This document shows positions 8,485 through 17,393 of a DNA stretch of 64,000 bases, in pieces. Both the position numbers and the translations under genes were made by a program. This DNA comes from an uncultured Flavobacteriales bacterium. GTDB taxonomy: Bacteria > Bacteroidota > Bacteroidia > Flavobacteriales_E > Vicingaceae. Where the stretch lies: positions 82,495 to 146,494 of the forward strand of contig CAJXMH010000005.1 of the NCBI GenBank assembly GCA_913056345.1, in the 5' to 3' direction. Numbering within the stretch: the stretch's first letter is position 1; each line of letters starts with the position of its first letter. Below the pieces are notes generated by a model, which saw nothing but the letters and a program-made list of their open reading frames with translations, was not told the origin of the DNA and did no database searches.

Positions 8485-10926
8485 ATGCCATTACGTCTCT
8501 TAGTTTTCATGCTCTTCTTTACCCATTCCCTTTTCGTTCAGGCCCAAAAGGACAGCATCATGATGAAGCGTTTTGGAGTGAACATGACCAAGCAAGCGCC
8601 TGAACTTGATGGATTGTTGACAGATTCGGTATGGCTTCACACAAAACCTTTAACTGAGTTTATTCAGAATACCCCGAAACCAGGTGAGGCCTGTAGTCAG
8701 GAAACGGAGGTGCGAATGACTTATGACGATGAGGCCATTTATATTGCTGCTCGTATGTTTGAACGCAAGCCTGATAGTATCTATAACTTCTTAACTGAAA
8801 GGGATTGGTTTGGCAATGCAGATTTTTTTATTGTGGTCTTTAACTCCTACCGTGATGGGATCAATGGAGAGGGTTTTGCCATTACACCTGCGGGGGTACA
8901 AATTGACATTAAGTATTCAACCATTGGTGAAAGTTCTGAGTGGGATGCCGTTTGGGAAAGTGCCACTCATATTGATAGTTTGGGATGGACAGCAGAATTA
9001 AAAATTCCCTTTGCTGCTTTGCGTTTTCCTGAGCTTGATGAGCAGCTATGGGGCATTAACTTTGGAAGGGAAATTCGCAGAAAGCGTGAAAGAGCTTGGT
9101 GGAACTTCATTAATCCTGCCATTGATGGCTTTTTAACCCAATGTGGACAAGTAGAAGGAATCAAAAACATTGAGCCACCCACGCGCTTGTTTTTCTTTCC
9201 TTACACTTCGGCTTATTCCGAATACAATTCTGCGCCCAATACCACTGATGGTTACTCCTTTAATGTGGGTATGGATTTAAAATACGGCTTGAATGATGCT
9301 TTCACGCTTGACATGACTTTGATTCCTGATTTTGGTCAAACTCGCTTTGATAATCAAGTACTGAACCTCACGCCCTTTGAAGTGCAGTTTAACGAGTATC
9401 GGCAGTTTTTTACGGAAGGAGTGGAGCTGTTCAATAAGGCTGATCTTTTTTACTCCAGAAGAATTGGTGGAATCCCCATTAATCGTGGTCAAGTTGTAAA
9501 TCAGCTTGATAGCACTGAGACCATCATTGACAACCCTCGTCAAGGCAGGTTAATCAATGCGAGCAAAGTCTCAGGAAGAAATAAAAAAGGTTTGGGCATA
9601 GGGGTGTTTAATGCCATTGAAGACCAAAGCCGGGCGGAAATTCGCGATACTGAAGACGGTAGCAGTCGAACAGTGCAAACCAATCCGCTAACCAATTACA
9701 ATGTGATGGTTTTTGACCAAATCCTGCGTAATAACTCTTTTGTCACCTTTACCAATACCAACGTCCTGCGGCAGGGCAGTGTGTACGACGCCAATGTGAG
9801 CCGTTTAGACTTGCAATTAGCAGATGAAAGCAACCGCTATGCGGTTTCGGGTCATGCAGCTATGAGCCACCGCTTTTTTGAAGAGCAAACCATCAGTGGA
9901 AACTCTTTCAATGCCGCTTTGGCCAAGATCAGTGGTAACTTCCGTTGGAACTTACAACAAACTGTAATTGATAAGGATTACGACATCAATGATCTGGGAT
10001 TTCAAGTCATTCGCAATACCAACACCACTTACGGCTACCTTTCCTATCAAAAATTCAAACCTTTCGGGATCTTCAACCGCATGCGGCAAGAGTTAGATGC
10101 CACCTATGAGCGTATTGCAGCAACAGGACAGTTTTTCAACCTTGCCTTTTCCTACAACAGTGTTTACACCTTGCGCAACTTCTTCACCTTCGGTTTAAAC
10201 CTTGGTCTAGAGCCTATCAATACCCGCGATTACTTTGAAACTAGAACTTTCGATCAGTATTATGACTTTCCTAAAAATCAATGGATTGGCGGTTTTATTT
10301 CTTCCGACTACAGTAAGCCTTTTGCGCTTGATGCTCGCTTCCGTTACCGAACTTTTGACGAAAGCGGAAGGAGCTTTTCCTTTTATACCATTGAACCACG
10401 CTTTAGACCAAACGACAAGCTCTTTTTTGTACCTGGTTATTACAATGAACGACGCTTAAATGAAATGGGCTACCTCCAAACCAGGAGTGATGGTGCAATT
10501 ATTTTTGGAAGGCGCAACGTGCAGATTCACGAAACCTTCCTCAACGGAAGTTACATCTTCAACAATGTGATGTCTTTATCCTTAAACCTGCGACACTATT
10601 GGTCAACCGCCCGTTATAATCGTTTTAATCAAGTGCAAGAAGATGGAACCCTTGGACAGACCGATTATACTACCTTTAGAGCAGATAGAAGTACAGAAAA
10701 TGATGTCTCTTTCAATGCATTTAACATTGACTTGATCTACCGATGGCGCTATGCTCCGGGTAGTGATTTGATCATTGCTTGGAAGAATTCCATTTTAGAG
10801 AATGGTGAGCCATTAGAGGACAATTACTTTAGAGAGTTTAACAATGTAATAAGGGGGCCACAGATCAATAATTTTTCTATTCGCTTGCTCTATTTTATTG
10901 ACTACCAAAGCCTCAAAAAGTCATAG
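8485..10926 (+). CDS. DUF5916 family exported protein (CBM9-like domain plus barrel)
   Basis: The 813-residue protein has a signal peptide ending near 'FVQAQ'. A carbohydrate-binding family 9-like domain follows (about residues 35-230: 'APELDGLLTDSVWL', 'TYDDEAIYIAARM', 'GWTAELKIPFAALRF', 'WGINFGREIRRKRE'). The remainder is a DUF5916 region that ends in beta-rich, aromatic strands resembling an outer-membrane barrel. 'LTLIPDFGQ'-type segments ('LDMTLIPDFGQTRFDNQ') are characteristic of the family. It is common in Bacteroidetes, but no substrate is established. It lies tail to tail with the T9SS protein gene, only 4 bp apart. Confidence 0.85.
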   Translation: MPLRLLVFMLFFTHSLFVQAQKDSIMMKRFGVNMTKQAPELDGLLTDSVWLHTKPLTEFIQNTPKPGEACSQETEVRMTYDDEAIYIAARMFERKPDSIYNFLTERDWFGNADFFIVVFNSYRDGINGEGFAITPAGVQIDIKYSTIGESSEWDAVWESATHIDSLGWTAELKIPFAALRFPELDEQLWGINFGREIRRKRERAWWNFINPAIDGFLTQCGQVEGIKNIEPPTRLFFFPYTSAYSEYNSAPNTTDGYSFNVGMDLKYGLNDAFTLDMTLIPDFGQTRFDNQVLNLTPFEVQFNEYRQFFTEGVELFNKADLFYSRRIGGIPINRGQVVNQLDSTETIIDNPRQGRLINASKVSGRNKKGLGIGVFNAIEDQSRAEIRDTEDGSSRTVQTNPLTNYNVMVFDQILRNNSFVTFTNTNVLRQGSVYDANVSRLDLQLADESNRYAVSGHAAMSHRFFEEQTISGNSFNAALAKISGNFRWNLQQTVIDKDYDINDLGFQVIRNTNTTYGYLSYQKFKPFGIFNRMRQELDATYERIAATGQFFNLAFSYNSVYTLRNFFTFGLNLGLEPINTRDYFETRTFDQYYDFPKNQWIGGFISSDYSKPFALDARFRYRTFDESGRSFSFYTIEPRFRPNDKLFFVPGYYNERRLNEMGYLQTRSDGAIIFGRRNVQIHETFLNGSYIFNNVMSLSLNLRHYWSTARYNRFNQVQEDGTLGQTDYTTFRADRSTENDVSFNAFNIDLIYRWRYAPGSDLIIAWKNSILENGEPLEDNYFREFNNVIRGPQINNFSIRLLYFIDYQSLKKS

Positions 10927-10930
10927 TAAA

Positions 10931-12337
10931 TTATTGAATCACCAATTTACCGCTTTTAAGCAGGCTGTTTTCTTGTTTGTAAATTCTATAGAAATAGATT
11001 CCTCTTTTAAGGCCATTCCGATCAATTATAAGTTGTTTTTGACTTCCAAATGCTTTCGAAAAAACCAGCTTAGCTGAAGGGTCAAATAACTCCAAGAAGT
11101 AGTGGTCTGCTTCAGCTTGAGAACTGATGCTGAATACGGTTTGATGCTGCATGGGGTTAGGATGGACTGTGAGCTCAATTTCCCTTGGGTTTTTGTGTTC
11201 TGCTAGATTAACTGACTCAATGTAACAAATGGAATCACAAGCTTTCAAGCTTGAATCTTGCACATAAATAAAAAGCTGTTCATCGTGAAAAAAGTCATTT
11301 AGCATGGTGCCTCTAGCGTAGATCGGATAAGGAGCGCAACGCGCATCACTACCATCTAAGATGTACTGCACTTCAATAGACATACTGTCGTTATTATTGC
11401 TGAATAAAGTCGTACTTAATTGAGCGGCAGGTGGTCCGCCATCCTGCAAAAAGTCAAGGGTGAATGGGGGAGGACTAACATTCACTTTTGAGAAAGTAAA
11501 ACTTAGGTTTAGTGTATCACCTGCTTTTCCCCTCAGGCTTTTAGTTCCGCAACTATCCAGACTTAAGTGCGGACTGATCAACCGCATTTGAGCAGTGGAA
11601 TTGATTCCTGCAACTACCTTAATCAAAAAGTCAACTGCAGTTCTACTAATCAGCATATCATCTCTATACTCCAACACTTCAGCGGTAAAGGCATAAATAC
11701 CGGCTGCTGAAGGTGTCCAGCTGAATTGACCGCTTAACGTATCTAGTTGAGCTCCATTAGGTATGAAATAAGCCGGTACTGCATTGCCTGCTATACCCTT
11801 GGTGTTAGTTAAACGGTATTTTAAGAAGTCACCATCAGCATCAATGGCCGTTAAATTGATTTGAAGTTCTTTAGCTACTGCAGCGGAACTGTTAGTGCTT
11901 GCTAATAAGGTTGGACTTTGGTTACGGAAGTTAGAATCTAATTTAACGCTTAAGGTAGTTTCAACGTAAAGAGGAACATTAGCGGAATTAGCCATATTAT
12001 CAATACCTGCTGTGCGATTGGGGTCATTAACAGAAACGGTATAATTTCCTATTTGAGAGTAGGTATGAAAAGTAACAAAGCTAGATTTCCCAATAGAGCT
12101 TCCTGCATTAGGTGGGATAACATTCTGACGTTGTATACTATCCTGAATACCATCTCCGTAGTCAATCACAATCTCTCTTCTTTGAAAGGCAGGACTAGAC
12201 ACATCTTGAAATAAGGATACTTCAATTTGGTAGGTGTATTGATTGACTTGTTGATAGTGGATATAACCCCCAATGGTGTGGGTACTGAAACAGGGCAAGA
12301 GCCATCCCATCAACAAAATAAAAAGAAGTTGCTTCAT
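10931..12337 (-). CDS. T9SS-secreted surface protein with cadherin/PKD-like domains
   Basis: The 468-residue protein has a signal peptide (residues 1-18), then 'HTIGGYIHYQQ', an opening typical of Bacteroidetes surface proteins with PKD-like modules. Beta-rich domains follow; 'LTAIDADGDFLKYRL', 'GQFSWTPSAAGIYAF' and 'VEVLEYRDD'-type motifs resemble cadherin-like/putative Ig repeats. The last 80 residues form a type A T9SS sorting domain ('ELTVHPNPMQ' through 'GIYFYRIYKQ' to 'SGKLVIQ'). It should be secreted across the outer membrane by T9SS and attached to the cell surface. No enzymatic domain is visible; adhesion is a plausible but unproven role. Confidence 0.82.
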   Translation of the reverse strand: MKQLLFILLMGWLLPCFSTHTIGGYIHYQQVNQYTYQIEVSLFQDVSSPAFQRREIVIDYGDGIQDSIQRQNVIPPNAGSSIGKSSFVTFHTYSQIGNYTVSVNDPNRTAGIDNMANSANVPLYVETTLSVKLDSNFRNQSPTLLASTNSSAAVAKELQINLTAIDADGDFLKYRLTNTKGIAGNAVPAYFIPNGAQLDTLSGQFSWTPSAAGIYAFTAEVLEYRDDMLISRTAVDFLIKVVAGINSTAQMRLISPHLSLDSCGTKSLRGKAGDTLNLSFTFSKVNVSPPPFTLDFLQDGGPPAAQLSTTLFSNNNDSMSIEVQYILDGSDARCAPYPIYARGTMLNDFFHDEQLFIYVQDSSLKACDSICYIESVNLAEHKNPREIELTVHPNPMQHQTVFSISSQAEADHYFLELFDPSAKLVFSKAFGSQKQLIIDRNGLKRGIYFYRIYKQENSLLKSGKLVIQ

Positions 12338-12365
12338 CGAAAAGGTAAAAGGTTATTAGTTGGCA

Positions 12366-12605
12366 TTAAGGAATTTGTGTCGCTATAAATGCAGCGCCAA
12401 TAGTTAAGGCAACAACACCGTAAGCCACAATGCCCAAAACTAACCATAACAAAGTAGCTTTAGCCCAATTGGCTTTTGAAGGCTTGGCATTCCCTCCAAA
12501 AGCCCAAACAAAAAGTAGCACCAAGCCAACAATTGGTATGGCAGTTAAAAAAATGGTCAGGAACCAATCTCTGGTTTTTATGATCCGTTCTTCTTCTAAA
12601 TGCAT
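12366..12605 (-). CDS. Small two-helix membrane protein
   Basis: I place the start at the ATG at 12605 (79 residues, MHLEEERIIKTRDWFLT). The longer in-frame extension to 12701 would overlap the start of the divergent gene and has no membrane or conserved character. Two hydrophobic helices (about residues 14-33 and 45-70) are joined by a polar loop containing 'GGNAKPSKANWAKATLLW'. This resembles the small DUF-type inner-membrane proteins common in Bacteroidetes and Firmicutes. The function is unknown. It lies 28 bp upstream of the T9SS surface protein gene on the same strand and may share its transcript. Confidence 0.65.
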   Translation of the reverse strand: MHLEEERIIKTRDWFLTIFLTAIPIVGLVLLFVWAFGGNAKPSKANWAKATLLWLVLGIVAYGVVALTIGAAFIATQIP

Positions 12606-12687
12606 GTTTAAAGGTTTATTTGGTTTGTGACTACAAGATATAAAAAAGTGTTGGCTTATCTTTAAGCCATCTAACCGACTAAGACGG

Positions 12688-13326
12688 ATGCCAAAAAACA
12701 TACTTAGCTTATTCCTTTTCAGTTTAGCTTTCCAACATAGTCAGGCTCAAGAACCGGTATTTACTTTAGACCTCAAGGAGGTGCAAATAGAGGCTGATCG
12801 AAAAAGAAAGCATTTTGAGATCGGTTACTTGAAGGAGGGCTTTCTGACTCAGTACACTATAACTTCGGGAAATTTATCGATAGAATTTGCCACATTGATT
12901 GACTTTGAACAATACTCGGGTTATTATTTAAGAGGGGTAAAAACTAGAATTGCTTTAGACAGTCTTCCGGTGAATTTGATACTTCGCTTATATTCGGTAA
13001 ATAAAGATGGATACCCCGGTGAAATGATATATGAGAAAGAACAAAAATTCAATAAGAAACCCTTTTCCAACACTCTTGAATGGATTGTGGATAAAACCAT
13101 AGTTTATCCTGATAGTGGTTTGTTTGTCTCAGTTTTTTTGCCGGCTCATAGTTTTAAGTTTAATGGATTAATTGGAAAGGGAATACGTTGTACCACAAAA
13201 ATTGATGAACCGTTATCCTTTGTTAAGCTAAAAGATCGATGGCAACCGCATAGCAGGGCTTTTCAATTAGGAGAAGACCAAGAGTTTGTAAACGGAAAAT
13301 TTAGTTTAGTCTTAGAGAAGCCTTAG
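12688..13326 (+). CDS. Exported hypothetical protein
   Basis: The 212-residue protein has a signal peptide ending at about residue 20 (LSLFLFSLAFQHSQAQ) and a mature part of alternating polar and hydrophobic beta strands ('NLILRLYSVNKDGYPGEMIYE'). That segment resembles beta-sandwich domains in Bacteroidetes proteins that measure or bind an extracellular ligand, but I do not recognise the family. There is no lipobox and no T9SS tail, so the product is probably periplasmic. The flanking genes are unrelated in function. Confidence 0.6.
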   Translation: MPKNILSLFLFSLAFQHSQAQEPVFTLDLKEVQIEADRKRKHFEIGYLKEGFLTQYTITSGNLSIEFATLIDFEQYSGYYLRGVKTRIALDSLPVNLILRLYSVNKDGYPGEMIYEKEQKFNKKPFSNTLEWIVDKTIVYPDSGLFVSVFLPAHSFKFNGLIGKGIRCTTKIDEPLSFVKLKDRWQPHSRAFQLGEDQEFVNGKFSLVLEKP

Positions 13327-13409
13327 CTTGTTGAAAAAGCTGCCTAGTTCAATCATTAATAGCACAGGGTAAATTGCAAGTTTGTTTACTTTAGACGAAA
13401 AATAAGCCT

Positions 13410-14783
13410 ATGAAATCCTTTCTCTGGATGTTTATTCTCTTCTTACCTTTTTCAACCTTAAGCGCTCAGCCTTCTGAGATTAACTTCCTAGCGCGAGGGC
13501 TTTCTAACATGACTTTAGAGCTTGTTATAAAGGGACAAAATATAGAAAAGATTAAAAATCACGATCATTTAAAAATCCGTTTTCCCAAAAAAGGACAGTA
13601 TGAATTGGTTTTCGTGCTCAATGAAGACTCTGTTCAAAGGTTAACCATTGAAATTGAAGGACAAATGAATGATCAATATTACATCATGCGTGCGCTTGAT
13701 TATTCCTTTAAAAAGGTTGACTCTCTTGAATGGAAGTCGAAAGAAAATAAAATAGATCGCGAAGTAGTTTACAACTACAAAGCAAGTGAATTTGCACCAA
13801 AGCCAGAATCCAACCATTCTATGCTCTACATTTATCCAAAAGGAATAGCTGTAAACATCATGGAGGTTTTCTTGAACGATCAAAAAATAGGTTTTGTTAG
13901 TTCATCAGAGGTTCTGGCATGTAAACTATACTCCGAAGGAAGAATAAAATTGGTTTATGTGGTGGGAGGAAGTCGCTCGACAGAAATTTTAGAAGTAAAG
14001 CACGGCAAGCCTTTGTACTATGTATACTCCACCCAATGGGGACTTAAAAAAGAGTCTGATTCTGATTGGGAGTATTTGATCAATAGAAAAGAACCAGAAC
14101 AAGTAGACTATGAGGAAGATCTAACTAATCCCATTTCAGAGGATACCAAGGTATTGAGAGAGGGTCAAGGAACCGGTTTTTTGGTTCATTCAGACGGTTA
14201 TATTGTAACCAACTATCACGTTGTTCAAGACGCTAGTGAAATCAAGATCAGGGGCATTCAAAACGATTACAACAGTATTTTTGAAGCCAGTGTCGTACAA
14301 GTTGACGCCTACCTAGACCTTGCTTTATTAAAAATCAATTCATCTTTAATCAATTTCGGAGAACCACCATTTAAGTATAGAGCCTCAGCAGAAGTCAACC
14401 AAACCGAAGCGGTATATGCCTTGGGTTATCCTATTCAATCTATAATGGGAGACGAACTAAAAGTAACGGATGGTATAATCAGTTCCAAAAGTGGCATCAA
14501 GGGCAGTATCTCAAATTATCAGTTTTCAGCAAGTGTTCAAGGAGGAAACAGTGGTGGTCCTTTAATTGACCAAGAAGGGAATCTCTTGGGTGTCATTTCT
14601 TCTGGTATCCGAAAAGACCTTGCTGACAATGCAAACTATGCTAGGAAGACAGAATTTTTAAAGCTGTTTTTAAACCAATCAGGCATCGATTTTAACTATA
14701 AGGCAGCGGCTGATTCCGAAAAGGAAGTGAGTGAGATCGTCAAGGAATATTCCAAGTACATCTATATCATTGAAGTAAAGTGA
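13410..14783 (+). CDS. Exported trypsin-like serine protease (HtrA/S1C type)
   Basis: The 457-residue protein has a signal peptide (cleavage after about residue 19, LSAQ). An N-terminal region of about 230 residues with no recognised domain follows, then a chymotrypsin-fold protease domain (about 240-430). The catalytic triad is visible: His270 in 'GYIVTNYHVVQ', Asp303 in 'YLDLALLKI', and Ser381 in 'QGGNSGGPLID'. No PDZ domain follows; the protein ends about 75 residues after the Ser motif. It is probably a periplasmic protease, possibly regulated by its unusual N-terminal half. A TACTTTAG element (one mismatch from TAnnTTTG) at 13387-13394 is a likely promoter. Confidence 0.85.
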   Translation: MKSFLWMFILFLPFSTLSAQPSEINFLARGLSNMTLELVIKGQNIEKIKNHDHLKIRFPKKGQYELVFVLNEDSVQRLTIEIEGQMNDQYYIMRALDYSFKKVDSLEWKSKENKIDREVVYNYKASEFAPKPESNHSMLYIYPKGIAVNIMEVFLNDQKIGFVSSSEVLACKLYSEGRIKLVYVVGGSRSTEILEVKHGKPLYYVYSTQWGLKKESDSDWEYLINRKEPEQVDYEEDLTNPISEDTKVLREGQGTGFLVHSDGYIVTNYHVVQDASEIKIRGIQNDYNSIFEASVVQVDAYLDLALLKINSSLINFGEPPFKYRASAEVNQTEAVYALGYPIQSIMGDELKVTDGIISSKSGIKGSISNYQFSASVQGGNSGGPLIDQEGNLLGVISSGIRKDLADNANYARKTEFLKLFLNQSGIDFNYKAAADSEKEVSEIVKEYSKYIYIIEVK

Positions 14784-14808
14784 ATGTTGAGTAGGGTAGT
14801 CTTGATTG

Positions 14809-15141
14809 TTAAAGGCTCCTTATATCTTGTTCATAATTGGAGGCAAATTCGGCCATACTTCCTACTAAGGGCAAGGCTTTTTTGCCCGCTTCAGTTAAAC
14901 GATACTCTACTCTTGGAGGCACTTCTCCAAAATTGATGCGCTCTACTAAATAATTTTCTGTTAAGATTTTTAACTCTTGAATCAACATTTTTTCGCTGAT
15001 GTCGGGTATTTTCCGCTTTAAGGCTGATAAACGAAGCTGTTGATCAGCCAAAGAGCTAATAATCACCAAACGCCATTTTCCGCCCAATAATTCTAGGGTA
15101 GTGCGAATGGGACAACGGGGACTTAATTCAACTTTCTCCAT
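14809..15141 (-). CDS. HxlR family winged-helix transcriptional regulator
   Basis: The 110-residue protein carries the HxlR signature: 'CPIRTTLELLGGKWRLVIIS' near the N-terminus, the recognition segment 'IPDISEKMLIQELKILTEN' and the wing 'PRVEYRLTEAGKKALP'. The single Cys10 in 'SPRCPI' corresponds to the redox- or electrophile-sensing cysteine of YodB/HypR-type members. The gene is divergent from an NAD(P)H-binding reductase gene, with 70 bp between the start codons. This is the usual arrangement of an HxlR repressor and the reductase it controls, so electrophile or quinone sensing is a reasonable inference. Confidence 0.9.
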   Translation of the reverse strand: MEKVELSPRCPIRTTLELLGGKWRLVIISSLADQQLRLSALKRKIPDISEKMLIQELKILTENYLVERINFGEVPPRVEYRLTEAGKKALPLVGSMAEFASNYEQDIRSL

Positions 15142-15211
15142 ACTTACAAAAAGGTTAGTACCCTAAAAGTAGTAAGTATTGATTGCTCAACCTAATTTTA
15201 CCAAAAAAAAG

Positions 15212-15847
15212 ATGAAAATAGCATTATTAGGAGCTAGTGGTGGCAGTGGAAAAGAGTTTTTAAAAGTAGCGCTTGAAAAAGGTCATGAGGTCAAGGCTCT
15301 AGTTAGGAGTCCTGAAAAATTGAGAGACTTTCAAAGTAATCACTTAAAAGTAATTAAAGGCGATGTGCTCAATTTCGAGGATGTTAGAAACACTTTAGAA
15401 GGTGTCGAAATAGTAGTTAGTTTGTTTGGGCAAGTAAAGGGTTCGCCCGAAGACTTGCAAAGCAAAGGAACGCAGAATCTCGTAAGAGCCATGAAAGAAA
15501 ACAAGATTGAACGAATTATTTCCTTATCTGGCGGAGGATTGTCGTTCCCCGAAAAAGATAAACCCAAGTTTGTAGATCATCTGATCAGAGGCATTATGAA
15601 GTTGGCCGTTCCTAAAGTGCTAGAAGATGCAAAGCAGCATGCCAAAGTCTTGAAAAATAGCGGTTTGGATTGGACCATTGTAAGAGCCCCGCGGCTTACT
15701 CACGACGTCGCTAAAGGAGAATACCGCATGGGTTGGGTGGGCGTAAATTCAGGCACCAAACTTTCTAGAGCAGATTTGGCTGATTTTATCATGAAAGAAG
15801 TAGAGGCCCCTCAATTCAACCAACAAATGCCTTTTGTGAGTTACTAA
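15212..15847 (+). CDS. NAD(P)H-binding oxidoreductase (NmrA/atypical SDR)
   Basis: The frame can be extended to a TTG at 15179, but the ATG at 15212 starts the protein exactly at the Rossmann strand (MKIALLGASGGSGKEF), so I use it (211 residues). Motifs are GASGGSG at residues 7-13, 'VKALVRSPEKL' for cofactor choice, and 'GLDWTIVRAPRL' late in the fold, as in NmrA-like atypical SDRs. Such enzymes act as NAD(P)H-dependent reductases or redox sensors and lack the classical Tyr-Lys pair. It is divergent from the HxlR gene, which probably represses it. Confidence 0.87.
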   Translation: MKIALLGASGGSGKEFLKVALEKGHEVKALVRSPEKLRDFQSNHLKVIKGDVLNFEDVRNTLEGVEIVVSLFGQVKGSPEDLQSKGTQNLVRAMKENKIERIISLSGGGLSFPEKDKPKFVDHLIRGIMKLAVPKVLEDAKQHAKVLKNSGLDWTIVRAPRLTHDVAKGEYRMGWVGVNSGTKLSRADLADFIMKEVEAPQFNQQMPFVSY

Positions 15848-15884
15848 AGCGCCTAATTAGTGAGTGTAGCAAGCCTTTTCAGCC

Positions 15885-15892
15885 TACCTTTG
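15885..15892 (+). promoter_or_regulatory. Bacteroidetes -7 promoter element for the thioesterase gene
   Basis: TACCTTTG is a perfect match to TAnnTTTG. It ends 11 nt before the ATG at 15904, so the 5' leader would be only a few nucleotides. No convincing -33 TTTG was found. Confidence 0.6.
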
Positions 15893-15903
15893 CTACAAAA
15901 AAG

Positions 15904-16287
15904 ATGAACTTCCATACCAGAAAATGGGTCAAGCCGGAAGACCTTAATCCCAATAACAACCTATTTGGAGGCCGCTTGCTACAATGGATCGATGAAGAGG
16001 CAGCGCTTTATGCCATGATCCAATTAGAGAATAAAAAGATTGCCACCAAATACATGTCGGAGATCAATTTTGTTTCTTCTGCCAAACAGGGCGATATAGT
16101 AGAACTAGGTATTCAAGTAGAAAAATTTGGCAGTACTTCCGTAACCCTAAGCTGCGTTGCCCGCAACAAAATGAGTCGTAGAAACATCATTACCATCGAA
16201 AACATTACTATGGTGAACTTAGGAGACGATGGCAAGCCCAAGCCACACGGTAAAACCAAAGTTGAATATGTGAAAGACCGATTGTAG
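15904..16287 (+). CDS. Acyl-CoA thioesterase, hotdog fold (YciA/BACH type)
   Basis: The 127-residue protein is the normal size for a single hotdog domain. 'NPNNNLFGGRLLQWIDEEAAL' contains the conserved N..FGG..L.W.DE catalytic helix region, and 'MSEINFVSSAKQGDIVELG' the following strand. It should hydrolyse acyl-CoA to free acid and CoA in the cytosol as a hexamer; chain-length preference cannot be read from the sequence. It is transcribed from its own promoter element just upstream and is followed 37 bp later by the nuclease gene. Confidence 0.9.
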   Translation: MNFHTRKWVKPEDLNPNNNLFGGRLLQWIDEEAALYAMIQLENKKIATKYMSEINFVSSAKQGDIVELGIQVEKFGSTSVTLSCVARNKMSRRNIITIENITMVNLGDDGKPKPHGKTKVEYVKDRL

Positions 16288-16324
16288 TTCTTTTACCCTT
16301 AATTTAGAACTCAAATTCATACTT

Positions 16325-17095
16325 ATGATTATCAGAAGTTGCATAGTAATTTGTTTCCTTTTCAGCCTTAGCACAGAGGCATTAGCCTGGGGACAAACCG
16401 GTCACCGAGTGGTGGCTGAAATTGCCCAAAATCATTTAAGTAAAAAGGCACAAAAGGCCATTCATGGTTTAATGGGGCATGAATCTTTGGTAGAAGCCTC
16501 AACTTGGATGGATGACATTAAAAGTGATGACGCCTATGACCATACCCATGCCTGGCATTATGTTACCGTTCCTGATGGGCAGAACTACCAAACTGCTGAA
16601 AAAAACGAAAAAGGAGATGCTTATGAAGCCATTGAACGCATGATTCAAACCCTTAAGAATGAAAAAGCTGATCAACAAGCGCAAAAAGAGGCGCTACGCA
16701 TGCTTGTGCACCTAGTGGGAGATATTCACCAACCCTTGCATGTGGGCAATGGAGAGGACCGTGGTGGAAATGATGTGAAGATCAAGTGGTTTTACGATCG
16801 CTCTAATTTGCACCGCATTTGGGATAGCGAAATGATCGACAGTAAGCAGTACGCTTACAGTGAGCTTGCCTTGCAAACTGATCATCCTCATCAAGAAATG
16901 CCCGCTGAATATAGGGATACAGACAAAGACCGTTGGGTCAAGGAGGCTATGGCTTTAAGACCCCAGGTTTATGCCATAGGCGAGAAGGAGTACCTTTCTT
17001 ACGAATACATGTATAAAAATTGGGCTACCGTAAAGGACCAACTTCATCGGGCTGGTTTACGTCTAGCTGCTATATTAAACGACATTTATGGATAA
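16325..17095 (+). CDS. Exported S1/P1 family zinc nuclease
   Basis: The 256-residue protein has a signal peptide cleaved before Trp ('EALA' / 'WGQTGHRVVAEIAQNHL'). The mature N-terminal Trp itself is a zinc ligand in this family. The remaining trinuclear zinc ligands are visible: the His in 'GHRVV', the Asp in 'STWMDDI', the His in 'HAWHYV', 'HLVGDIHQPLHVG' (two His and Asp) and 'NLHRIWDSE' (His and Asp). It should degrade single-stranded nucleic acids, and possibly 3'-nucleotides, outside the cytoplasm, likely for phosphate or nucleoside scavenging. It overlaps the next gene by 8 bp. Confidence 0.93.
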   Translation: MIIRSCIVICFLFSLSTEALAWGQTGHRVVAEIAQNHLSKKAQKAIHGLMGHESLVEASTWMDDIKSDDAYDHTHAWHYVTVPDGQNYQTAEKNEKGDAYEAIERMIQTLKNEKADQQAQKEALRMLVHLVGDIHQPLHVGNGEDRGGNDVKIKWFYDRSNLHRIWDSEMIDSKQYAYSELALQTDHPHQEMPAEYRDTDKDRWVKEAMALRPQVYAIGEKEYLSYEYMYKNWATVKDQLHRAGLRLAAILNDIYG

Positions 17096-17393
17096 GGCGA
17101 AAAACAAACAACTGCAACAATTTGCTTACATCAGCTTGGCTGAGGGGGTTTCTTTTATCTTACTGTTGGGAATAGCCATGCCTTTAAAATACCTTGCAGA
17201 TATGCCGCTAATGGTAAAGTATGTCGGCTGGGCACATGGGGTTTTGTTTATGGCTTATGTTTTTCAACTCTTGTACCTTACCGCAATCCTAAAATGGAAA
17301 TTTCAGCGGCTCATCACTTATTTCATTGCTGCTTTTTTGCCTTTAGCCCCTTTTTTCGTGGAGCGTCAGGTAAAGCGTATGATGACCGCTTAA
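17088..17393 (+). CDS. DUF3817 family membrane protein
   Basis: The 101-residue integral membrane protein has about three transmembrane helices. The DUF3817 pattern is visible as 'AEGVSFILLLGIAMPLKY', 'VGWAHGVLF' and 'FFVERQVKRM'. The family is widespread but has no assigned function. The start codon lies 8 bp inside the end of the nuclease gene, implying translational coupling. Its stop codon overlaps the stop of the convergent Nudix gene by 4 bp. Confidence 0.88.
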   Translation: MDKAKNKQLQQFAYISLAEGVSFILLLGIAMPLKYLADMPLMVKYVGWAHGVLFMAYVFQLLYLTAILKWKFQRLITYFIAAFLPLAPFFVERQVKRMMTA

